From NCBI GenBank assembly GCA_030037575.1, contig JASHRB010000641.1, positions 1 through 5,528 on the forward strand: a DNA stretch of 5,528 bases, in the 5' to 3' direction. This document shows positions 1 to 5,104 of the stretch, in pieces. A program made the position numbers and the translations under genes. The DNA is from Candidatus Sulfotelmatobacter sp. GTDB lineage: Bacteria; Acidobacteriota; Terriglobia; Terriglobales; Acidobacteriaceae. How positions within the stretch are numbered: position 1 is the stretch's first letter; each line of letters begins with the position of its first letter. The notes below the pieces were generated by a model. That model ran no database searches and was not told the origin of the DNA. It saw only the letters and a program-made list of their open reading frames with translations.

Positions 1-124
1 CATCTCCCATAAATGTATCATCTGCCATATAAATATTACTTCTTGAGACGGAGATCAAGTACAGGGTACCTGTTTAGCCAACCCGTTATTACCCGTTCAA
101 ACTGGAACTTACCTTTTGTGTAAG
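1..124. other. Non-coding flank upstream of the truncated intron
   Basis: No gene can be supported here. The first 60 bases are AT-rich compared with the rest of the window, and a stop at 75-77 closes the frame that later becomes the reverse transcriptase. The stretch contains two copies of ACCCGTT (81-87 and 91-97), ten bases apart, and a short inverted repeat ACAGG/CCTGT at 61-73. None of the reverse transcriptase blocks expected upstream of the retained part of the gene can be read in any frame. The sequence is therefore either a foreign flank joined by a deletion or rearrangement, or an assembly join. Confidence 0.5.
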
Positions 125-128
125 GGGC

Positions 129-1127
129 GTGGTCTCTCCCGCGCTTGCTAACTGCGCGCTGGACGGCCTGGAACGACTCTTGCGGGAAAATTACCCCGAA
201 GGAAAACGCCTCAAGTCCCTTGGAGGTGAGAAGCCTTGTGTCAATCTCGTCCGGTACGCGGATGATTTCGTCATCACCAGCAAATCGAAAGAATTACTGG
301 CAGGAGAAATCAAGCCCCTCGTTGAGCATTTTCTGCAAGAACGAGGTCTTGAACTCTCTCCGAAGAAGACCGTCATTACGCATGTGGAGCACGGCTTTGA
401 TTTCCTCGGACAAAACGTGCGCAGATATCCTAACGGGAAACTGCTCATCAAGCCCTCCAAGAAGAATGTTAAAACCTTTCTGGATGGCATCCGCCGAACC
501 ATCAAAGCTGCACAGGGCGTGTCTGCCGCTGACTTGATCGATCAACTCAACCCCAAGATTCGCGGTTGGGCGAACTATCATCGGCACGGGGTGAGCAAAC
601 GCACTTTTGGACGCGTTGATCTCATGATCTTCTCTAGTCTGTGGCGATGGGCACGACGAAGGCACCCGAATGAAAGCCCGCGTTGGATCAAACCGAAATA
701 CTTTGATCGGCGCGGGAATCGGGACTGGTCCTTCTTCGGTGAAACCTGCGATGACGAAGGACGGCCAAACAAAGTCTGGCTGTACAACGCCAAGAGCACT
801 CCCATCAAACGCCACGTCAAGGTAAAAGGCGAAGCTAACCCGTACGATCCAACCGATGAAGCCTACTTCGAAGAACGCGAAGGGGCTCATATGTTGGACA
901 CGTTCCGGGGTACCCGCACTCTTCGCTATCTCTGGTACGAGCAACGTGGACTCTGCACGCAGTGCAATACAAAAATCACCCGGATCACAGGCTGGCGCCT
1001 TCCCTACTGCGTCCCCCGTGTGAAGGGCGGTACCACTGGTGCCACGAACTGCGTTTTACTTCATCCCGAGTGCCATGACCGGGTTCATCGCCAGCGTCTT
1101 TCCGTTTCGAAACCGCGTCTCCTCTAA
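129..1127 (+). pseudogene. ltrA: Group II intron reverse transcriptase/maturase, N-terminally truncated
   Basis: The protein would copy intron RNA into DNA during retrohoming and assist RNA splicing. The readable part is 332 codons; intact homologues with an endonuclease tail are commonly well over 500 residues. It begins inside RT block 4 (VVSPALAN, normally preceded by a PQGG-type motif). It continues through block 5 with the catalytic YADD at residues 43-46, LSPKKT at 76-81 and FDFLGQ at 90-95. The maturase/thumb region runs from about 104 to 185 and includes GWANYHRHG. The C-terminal zinc/HNH-like segment contains C276/C279, GG at 300-301, LLHPECH at 310-316 and H320. The RT fingers and the first catalytic aspartate block are missing, so reverse transcriptase activity is not expected. 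The GTG at 129 is merely the first possible start after the upstream in-frame stop at 75-77. It has no convincing ribosome binding site and is probably not a true start. The family call is very secure; the loss of function is inferred from the truncation. Confidence 0.9.
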
Positions 1128-1146
1128 AGAGGCGTTCGAAGGGCTT

Positions 1147-1223
1147 GAGCTGGGTGAACGGAAACCTTCACGCCCAGTTCTGAGAGGGCCGGGCGGCCGC
1201 AAGGTCGCCTGGCTACTCGGTAC
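1147..1223 (+). ncRNA. Group II intron domains V and VI
   Basis: Domain V is exactly 34 nt (1147-1180). It has the GAGC...GTTC ends, a nine-pair lower helix, the usual two-base bulge (A1170, C1171), and an upper helix closed by a GAAA tetraloop at 1161-1164. One pair in the upper helix is broken: C1159 faces C1166, where a G would restore a perfect helix. Domain VI follows as an 11-bp stem (1188-1198 with 1203-1213) capped by a GCAA loop, with a short basal GAG/CTC helix (1184-1186 with 1216-1218). That arrangement leaves A1215 bulged, the expected position for the branch-point adenosine. The 3' splice site should lie about 7-9 bases after it, at 1221-1223. These domains form the catalytic core and branch site when joined to domains I-IV, which are absent here. 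Confidence 0.85.
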
Positions 1224-1260
1224 TCAACTTCTCAATTGCCGACTAAGACTAAGCCGCTGG

Positions 1261-1279
1261 CGCGGCGGACGCTGCCGCG
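1261..1279. repeat. GC-rich hairpin downstream of the intron
   Basis: CGCGGC at 1261-1266 pairs with GCCGCG at 1274-1279. Two further inner pairs (one G-T and one G-C) make an eight-pair stem with a three-base loop. No U-run follows on either strand, so it is not a textbook intrinsic terminator. It lies in the 270-base gap between the intron end and the stop of the DUF4199 gene, in which I see no gene. It could help end transcription of the leftward genes or be a small dispersed element; neither can be decided from one copy. Confidence 0.4.
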
Positions 1280-1493
1280 TGCGTGAGCCCGGGCATTTCC
1301 GGCGCTGCTGACGTAGTGTGGGTCACGGAGAAGGCAAGTTGTCCGGTTGTAGCGAATTCGAGTCGCTGCCGTGGCGCAAACGTTACGATGCGAACGTTAA
1401 CAAAACCGGCCCTACAAAGACGGGCAGATCGGCCATCGGCGGCTTATTCACGAGTGCCAACGACGACCCTAGGGCGAAGCCGCCGGAACACCT

Positions 1494-2042
1494 TCAGGAT
1501 GCCGGCAAGGGTGATTGCTCGGATTGCGGTTGCGGCTTTCGCCTCAGGACCAACGCGGAGATCAGCGTGATGACGAGCCCAATCGGGAAGGGATCAATGA
1601 ACGTGAGCACTGCGTTGACGAATGGGTTTTTGTACAGCTCTTTGTATTTTCTGACCTGCTGAAGTTTTGCCTGGACGGCTGCCGGGCTCGCGCCCGAGGC
1701 GGTGAGCTTCTGAACCAAATGAGCGCCATATGCGTCCCAGAAACCAGGCAGGAAGTTGTAGTAGATCACTTCCCACGTTACGACATAGAAGATGCAGGAA
1801 ATCAGAGTAATGGAGAGGCCCACGGCAAAAGCTTTTAAAAAGGTAATCTGGCCATGGCCGACGTTGTCGCGGTAGGTTCGGATGCCGAAAAACACCATCA
1901 AGAACGAGAGCACGATGGAAGTGTTGCCAATGATCGCGCCGCGGTCGAATCCAATCCTGTCGCCGAAGGTCACCAGCACGATCATCATCAGCGAGGAGAT
2001 AGCGCCGGAAATCAGCCCGAAGGTGACGATGATCTTTCTCAT
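1494..2042 (-). CDS. DUF4199 family four-helix membrane protein
   Basis: This is a 182-residue integral membrane protein of unknown biochemical role. Four hydrophobic segments are visible at about residues 4-26, 36-55, 70-96 and 141-168. A polar stretch at about 97-140, rich in K, Q and A, lies between helices 3 and 4. The GIRTYRDN segment (53-60) followed by GQITFLKAFAVG (64-75) is the landmark I associate with DUF4199 proteins. The C-terminus is a short, polar, proline- and serine-rich tail. I chose the ATG at 2042 because the hydrophobic N-terminus starts there; a longer reading to 2135 would add a charged leader and overlap the upstream gene. The ribosome binding site is weak (a GAGA close to the ATG). 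The gene lies 70 bases downstream of the exported-protein gene on the same strand, so co-transcription is likely. No function is established for the family. Confidence 0.8.
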   Translation of the reverse strand: MRKIIVTFGLISGAISSLMMIVLVTFGDRIGFDRGAIIGNTSIVLSFLMVFFGIRTYRDNVGHGQITFLKAFAVGLSITLISCIFYVVTWEVIYYNFLPGFWDAYGAHLVQKLTASGASPAAVQAKLQQVRKYKELYKNPFVNAVLTFIDPFPIGLVITLISALVLRRKPQPQSEQSPLPAS

Positions 2043-2112
2043 ATTCTCGTAATGTCTTTTACCCGATGCTGACTTTTTCCACGTATGATGCCGGGCCCAT
2101 GGTAATACGGGC

Positions 2113-2799
2113 TCAGCGACCAGCCGCGCCAGCATGCGACTTGGATGCCACTGGGATAACTACGATAAGGTTATCGCCTGCTCCGGGGTGAGTCATCCCA
2201 AGATAATCGAGCTGCGGTTGGGCGTCGAACCCGATGTCTTTCGTTGTCATGTTCGGCGCATAAAACATCAAGTGTGGAGGGAAAATGCCGGTGCCGTGCT
2301 CAGGGATGGCGCTCAAGCGGTTCTGGCTCGACATCATGTAGAGGAATCCCGGTTTGCTGGGATACTGGTAACGGCCTTCCTTATATCCGCTGGCGACGTC
2401 TGCCTTGATTTCGGCTTCGGACTTGCCGTTTGTGCGCAGCTCTTCACCGTGCAGGTAGACAGGCAAGAGAGTGCGGCTGCCTTCGGCATCGAAGCACTGC
2501 GGCTCAATGGTTGTTTCTGCGGGCCTTACGAAATGCCGGCTAACAAAACAGCTGAAGCCGTTGGTGCCTTCGCGCGCTTTCTCGTAGCCTTTGGGGCCGA
2601 GAACATAAACTGTGGCTTTACTGGATACCTCGGCCGGGGCGGCGCTTTCAGCGAGTGTGATCTGCTGGTCACGTGGCATGGAGGCGTCGTAGACCATGGG
2701 AAGTTCCTGGGCGGTTGCGCGAATCAGCGCAGTGCTTGAAAGCAAGCCGATCGACAGGGTACCCACGACAAAGACCTTCATCGAATTCAGAGACTTCAT
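2113..2799 (-). CDS. Exported protein of unknown function
   Basis: I do not recognise a named family for this 228-residue protein. The N-terminus is a clear Sec signal peptide: Lys at 2 and 8, a hydrophobic core at about 9-26, and a likely signal peptidase I site after ATA at 28-30, leaving a mature protein of about 198 residues starting QELP. The mature chain has only two cysteines, at 84 and 102, which could form a disulfide outside the cytoplasm. A distinctive stretch runs from FLYMMSSQN (152-160) through the proline-rich FPPHLMFYAPN (173-183) to a hydrophobic LIVVIPV near the C-terminus (211-217). No transmembrane segment follows the signal, so a soluble periplasmic or secreted protein is expected. 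The ATG at 2799 is chosen over an upstream ATG at 2826 because it has AAGGAG five bases before it. It is the middle gene of the leftward trio. Confidence 0.8.
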   Translation of the reverse strand: MKSLNSMKVFVVGTLSIGLLSSTALIRATAQELPMVYDASMPRDQQITLAESAAPAEVSSKATVYVLGPKGYEKAREGTNGFSCFVSRHFVRPAETTIEPQCFDAEGSRTLLPVYLHGEELRTNGKSEAEIKADVASGYKEGRYQYPSKPGFLYMMSSQNRLSAIPEHGTGIFPPHLMFYAPNMTTKDIGFDAQPQLDYLGMTHPGAGDNLIVVIPVASKSHAGAAGR

Positions 2800-2804
2800 G
2801 TTCG

Positions 2805-2810
2805 CTCCTT
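2805..2810 (-). promoter_or_regulatory. Strong Shine-Dalgarno of the exported-protein gene
   Basis: On the minus strand this reads AAGGAG, five bases before the ATG at 2799. It decides the start in favour of 2799 over the in-frame ATG 27 bases upstream. It is the best ribosome binding site in the window and suggests this gene is translated well. Confidence 0.75.
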
Positions 2811-2855
2811 TTTTCAAGAAGTTCATGTTTTCCTAAACGTCATGTTTGCTCGTAC

Positions 2856-2866
2856 TGAGCGGCTCA
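2856..2866. promoter_or_regulatory. Palindrome TGAGC-G-GCTCA, possible operator
   Basis: This is a perfect 5-1-5 inverted repeat about 57 bases upstream of the exported-protein start. It overlaps a weak minus-strand promoter-like TTGAGC. LuxR-type regulators bind short dyads, and the neighbouring gene encodes one, so it is a reasonable operator candidate. A dyad this short can also occur by chance. Confidence 0.3.
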
Positions 2867-2927
2867 ACATACCGCACGAGGCGGGGTCGGTGTCGTCATT
2901 CTTTTGGCTGATTTTGGCTGCGGAGAG

Positions 2928-2952
2928 AAAAATTCATTCGTTTGGGGGAATG
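2928..2952 (-). terminator. Weak candidate intrinsic terminator of the LuxR-like gene
   Basis: Read on the minus strand, CATTC (2952-2948) pairs with GAATG (2939-2935) across an 8-base loop, and AATTTTT follows. The order stem then U-run is right for ending transcription about 40-60 bases after the LuxR-like stop, but a five-pair stem is weak. If it works, the two downstream leftward genes need their own promoter. Confidence 0.2.
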
Positions 2953-2968
2953 GTTCTTCGCGCGAACC
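2952..2968. repeat. Nested dyad around TTCGCGCGAA
   Basis: GGTTC at 2952-2956 pairs with GAACC at 2964-2968. Inside and overlapping them is a perfect 10-base palindrome, TTCGCGCGAA (2957-2966). It lies 20 bases past the stop of the LuxR-like gene, in the gap before the exported-protein gene, and could be an operator or an RNA hairpin. Confidence 0.3.
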
Positions 2969-2987
2969 GTACGTGTGCATGAATAAA

Positions 2988-3434
2988 TCAGGGGAGAAGG
3001 CCGAATTCCTTGCCGAGTTGCACCGCTTGCGTTCTTCGTCTCGCCCCCAGTTTGTCGAAAACGCGGCTGGAATGGGTCTTCACCGTGCTCTCGCTCACAA
3101 AAAGCTTCTCGGCGATTTCGCGGTTGCTCAGGCCCTGGGCGATCAGTTCAAGAATCTCAAGCTCACGGCGAGTGATGTGGAGGTTCTCACGTTTTCTCTC
3201 GTCAGGGATGAACGGTCCCTCGGCAGGGACGGGGACCTCCCTCACAACAATTGTCTGGCGTTTTGCTGTCAGCTTGAGGCCAAGCCAGATGCCAAGAACG
3301 GCAAAGGTCGCGGCGATCAGTCCGCCGTAGATTTCGATGGAATGTTCGACGACCAGGAACTGATACTCGGTCCACCGGAGTAGGGCAATCAAGATTCCAC
3401 CGATCAACCCGTACATGAGGACGTGGCGCTTCAT
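2988..3434 (-). CDS. Membrane-anchored LuxR-type transcriptional regulator
   Basis: This is a 148-residue protein that joins a membrane anchor directly to a LuxR/GerE-type DNA-binding domain. Two hydrophobic segments are visible at about residues 7-27 and 35-54. A basic, proline-containing linker follows (about 55-84). The helix-turn-helix domain occupies about 86-146 and is nearly canonical: TRRELEILELIAQGLSNREIAEKL, then the recognition helix around VSESTVKTH (113-121), and KLGARRR-QAV. The linker and helix-turn-helix should face the cytoplasm, with a hairpin of two helices in the membrane. There is no response-regulator receiver domain or autoinducer-binding domain. It would control transcription from the membrane, perhaps after proteolytic release or in response to membrane partners; that mechanism is inference. 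The start at 3434 has no good ribosome binding site; a CTG further upstream in frame is possible but less likely. It is the first of three codirectional genes and lies back to back with the exported NADAR-like gene. Confidence 0.88.
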   Translation of the reverse strand: MKRHVLMYGLIGGILIALLRWTEYQFLVVEHSIEIYGGLIAATFAVLGIWLGLKLTAKRQTIVVREVPVPAEGPFIPDERKRENLHITRRELEILELIAQGLSNREIAEKLFVSESTVKTHSSRVFDKLGARRRTQAVQLGKEFGLLP

Positions 3435-3665
3435 AAGTTGCAGGAGGATTCGTTACCGAAATTATCGCACCCATGGTGGGGTAGGTCCTAATGCTTGCAG
3501 GGCAAGATCAAAGGTTGACCGGCCTTTTGCCCGAGTCACGGCAATCGGAAAGTGGAAATCCTAGGCGGCAGGCGACGATATAGTAAGTCCACTTCGAGGA
3601 CACAAGCGCCTTGATGGATAATTTCAGGATTGCGGGCAATTCTGGAGGTAACGTTCATAAGGAGT

Positions 3666-3682
3666 GTGTTCTGCCGGAACAC
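3666..3682. repeat. Inverted repeat GTGTTC-N5-GAACAC
   Basis: This is a perfect six-base dyad with a five-base spacer, in the divergent intergenic region about 130-145 bases upstream of the NADAR-like start. Its spacing and symmetry suit a dimeric regulator site or a small RNA hairpin. Only one copy is visible in the window. Confidence 0.35.
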
Positions 3683-3713
3683 GAGCTGAACCGCCCCAAG
3701 GTAAGGCTGGAAA

Positions 3714-3755
3714 GCAACAATCTATGACTTAGCAAATTTGAACCTCAATTGTTGC
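3714..3755. repeat. Inverted repeat GCAACAA / TTGTTGC
   Basis: GCAACAA at 3714-3720 is the exact reverse complement of TTGTTGC at 3749-3755, with a 28-base spacer. The right arm overlaps an 8-base palindrome GTTGCAAC (3751-3758). The pair lies 55-97 bases upstream of the NADAR-like start, the right region for control of its promoter. A two-site operator is one reading; chance is another. Confidence 0.35.
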
Positions 3756-3788
3756 AACGTAGTGCTTCATTACCTCGACAATCGCCGT

Positions 3789-3812
3789 CATCCGTGGCAT
3801 CATCCGTGGCAT
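3789..3812 (+). repeat. 12-bp perfect tandem duplication at a start codon
   Basis: The 12-base unit CATCCGTGGCAT occurs twice in direct succession (3789-3800 and 3801-3812). The last two bases of the second copy are the AT of the ATG at 3811. The duplication occupies the place where a Shine-Dalgarno should be, and no purine-rich ribosome binding site is present there. It could be a replication-slippage event that changed the 5' leader of the gene. Confidence 0.75.
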
Positions 3813-4995
3813 GAAATCGCTCGCGCGGCTCCTTCGTGCTGCACTTTTAGTCTCATTTTTCTGCCCCACTCTCCACGCCCAGAACATCACCATTCAAGCT
3901 CTAGTCACCCCATCCACCGTCATTACCAAGGACGGCAAACCCGTCAAGTTCGCCCTTCATGGATTCATCGAATTCGAATCGCTCTCCGAACTGTTTCCCT
4001 ACATCCACTCGCAAGCTCGTCGCTGGCCGGGAAACTCAGCCGTCAGCGAGGCGGAGCGGCAACAACTCACCCGTGAACTCCTTCGCCGTGGCATCGAAAG
4101 TCGTGTCGTCTCCATGACCGACGAGCGGCCCTTCGAAACGCTTTTCACGCACACCGAAGATGAACTCCGCCGCGCTCTCGCCCAGGTCACCGAACCCACT
4201 CCGGCCGGATACGCAGAGGCCTTCGTCGCCGTCCAGCAAAAATGGAAACACGCCATCAACTGTTGGAGCGCCGCTCCATCCATTCCGGCACGAGTCCTCT
4301 CCAATTGGTACCCGATCGCCGAAGGCATCCCGCTTTATGGCGCCACCTACGATTCCACCGAACACTATTGGCAAGCTGTGAAATATCATCCCGACACAAC
4401 TGTCGCCGATCTTAACGCGCTCCTCAGCACGTTCGAGCAGCAGAGTTGGACGCCTTGGCTCGCCCGTCTCGATGCCGATCCTAACCTCTATCTGCCAAAC
4501 GCCTACGCCATCGAGTTCCTGCGCTCCAACCTCAAGCCCGACCGCTTTCGCTGGTTTCGCGACCAACTCACTACGCGCAATCTTCGATCCAGCGAGCGTG
4601 CTCGTACCGCGCAGCAACGCACTGCCGCGCCCTTCCGTTTTACCGCATTCGAAGAAAAGGTCCTCTGGGGAGACCTCGCTGATGTCTTTCACCTCGTCTA
4701 CACGTTCTCGCTTCCGGATGACCCACTCCGCTCCGTGCTCGCCCGCTCGCGCTTTGACGCGATATATCTGGGCGATCGTAAGATGCCCTTCATCAGCGAA
4801 GACTTCCGGTCCCTGATGCTTGAAATCTGGCACGTGAAATATCTCCAGATGCCTCGCTTCCGGGAAGTCATCAGCTCCATCCCCATCGAGGTCCGCCTTG
4901 AGCATTTCCTAAACGATGGCGACTCCCCCGATATTCCGATTCCAATTTACGTTGGCTACCTCAACCAGATCCGCGATCTCGCCCGACAACATTAG
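3811..4995 (+). CDS. Exported NADAR/YbiA-like domain protein
   Basis: This 394-residue protein has a Sec signal peptide: K2, R6 and R9, a hydrophobic core at about 10-19, and a likely cleavage after LHA at 21-23. Residues 24-147 are a region I do not recognise. From about 148 the NADAR landmarks appear in order: LSNWYP (163-168), STEHYWQAVKYHP (182-194, with the conserved E184, H185 and K191), then about 120 extra residues. After that come YLGDRKMPF (319-327), DFRSLMLEIWHVKY (331-344), LEHFLNDGD (363-371) and GYLNQIRDL (382-390). YbiA-type proteins are about 160 residues and hold these blocks without the insertion. Known NADAR enzymes cleave N-glycosidic bonds of riboflavin intermediates or remove ADP-ribose from nucleic acid; the substrate here is unknown. 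The aromatic W of the usual D-YWG box is not seen at the C-terminal block. ATG 3811 is the first ATG after an in-frame stop at 3760 and directly gives the signal peptide, although no ribosome binding site precedes it. The fold assignment rests on motif order read by eye. Confidence 0.75.
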   Translation: MKSLARLLRAALLVSFFCPTLHAQNITIQALVTPSTVITKDGKPVKFALHGFIEFESLSELFPYIHSQARRWPGNSAVSEAERQQLTRELLRRGIESRVVSMTDERPFETLFTHTEDELRRALAQVTEPTPAGYAEAFVAVQQKWKHAINCWSAAPSIPARVLSNWYPIAEGIPLYGATYDSTEHYWQAVKYHPDTTVADLNALLSTFEQQSWTPWLARLDADPNLYLPNAYAIEFLRSNLKPDRFRWFRDQLTTRNLRSSERARTAQQRTAAPFRFTAFEEKVLWGDLADVFHLVYTFSLPDDPLRSVLARSRFDAIYLGDRKMPFISEDFRSLMLEIWHVKYLQMPRFREVISSIPIEVRLEHFLNDGDSPDIPIPIYVGYLNQIRDLARQH

Positions 4996-5028
4996 CCTAT
5001 GTGGCGGCCGTGAGGAGCCTTGGCTGCC

Positions 5029-5049
5029 TGGCGGAGCGCAGTTCCGCCA
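5029..5049 (+). terminator. Hairpin after the NADAR-like gene, possible terminator
   Basis: TGGCGGA (5029-5035) pairs perfectly with TCCGCCA (5043-5049) across a seven-base loop, 34 bases after the stop codon. A second TGGCGG at 5002-5007 could compete for the same right arm (GTGGCGG 5001-5007 with CCGCCAC 5044-5050). No U-run follows, so this is not a classical intrinsic terminator; it may stabilise the mRNA end or mark a weak or factor-dependent stop. Confidence 0.35.
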
Positions 5050-5104
5050 CCGGTTCTCAACGCGCGACGGGAACGACTTGGATATTTCGCCAACACTTGG
5101 GTGA

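Larger units (their letters stand above)
125..1223 (+). mobile_element. 5'-truncated group II intron remnant
   Basis: Group II introns are self-splicing retroelements whose RNA carries, in domain IV, a gene for a reverse transcriptase/maturase. Here the 3' part is present: the second half of that gene, then 19 bases, a 34-nt domain V hairpin and a domain VI hairpin with a bulged adenosine. Everything 5' is missing, including the GUGYG-type intron start, RNA domains I-III and the first RT blocks. The left boundary near 125 is inferred from where RT similarity begins. The right boundary near 1221-1223 is inferred from the distance to the putative branch adenosine at 1215 and the terminal AC. 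Without domain I the element cannot recognise exons or splice in cis, so it should be a fossil. The intron class is not certain; the HNH-like tail argues against class C, which usually lacks an endonuclease domain. Confidence 0.85.
3435..3810. other. Divergent intergenic region with several inverted repeats
   Basis: This 376-base gap lies between two divergently transcribed genes and must hold both upstream control regions. I see no convincing sigma-70 pair on either strand. It does contain several dyads: CTTGC/GCAAG (3494-3506), AAAGG/CCTTT around 3510-3530, GTGTTC/GAACAC (3666-3682), and a GCAACAA/TTGTTGC pair (3714-3755). A 37-codon open frame (3614-3727) is present but lacks a well-placed ribosome binding site and I do not call it. 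No RNA gene or mobile element is recognisable. Confidence 0.5.

Noticed and set aside
81..97. Two ACCCGTT direct repeats spaced by one helical turn, as iterons or operators
   Set aside because: Only two seven-base copies with no associated replication or regulator gene; chance cannot be excluded.
1401..1425. Weak stem GCCC/GGGC followed by TTTTG on the minus strand, as a terminator for the DUF4199 gene
   Set aside because: Only four pairs, a nine-base loop, and an interrupted short T-run about 70 bases past the stop; too weak to call.
2134..2739. Plus-strand open frame (201 codons) opposite the exported-protein gene
   Set aside because: The minus-strand reading has a signal peptide and a strong ribosome binding site; the plus-strand frame has neither and is best read as an antisense shadow.
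3614..3727. A 37-codon open frame in the divergent intergenic region
   Set aside because: It has an ATG, but the nearest purine-rich run is about 13 bases upstream, the codon third positions show no clear bias, and the peptide has no recognisable feature.
4036..4905. Long minus-strand open frame (289 codons) opposite the NADAR-like gene
   Set aside because: It is the antisense shadow of a gene with strong codon bias on the + strand; it has no ribosome binding site or recognisable domain, and the + strand product has coherent motifs.
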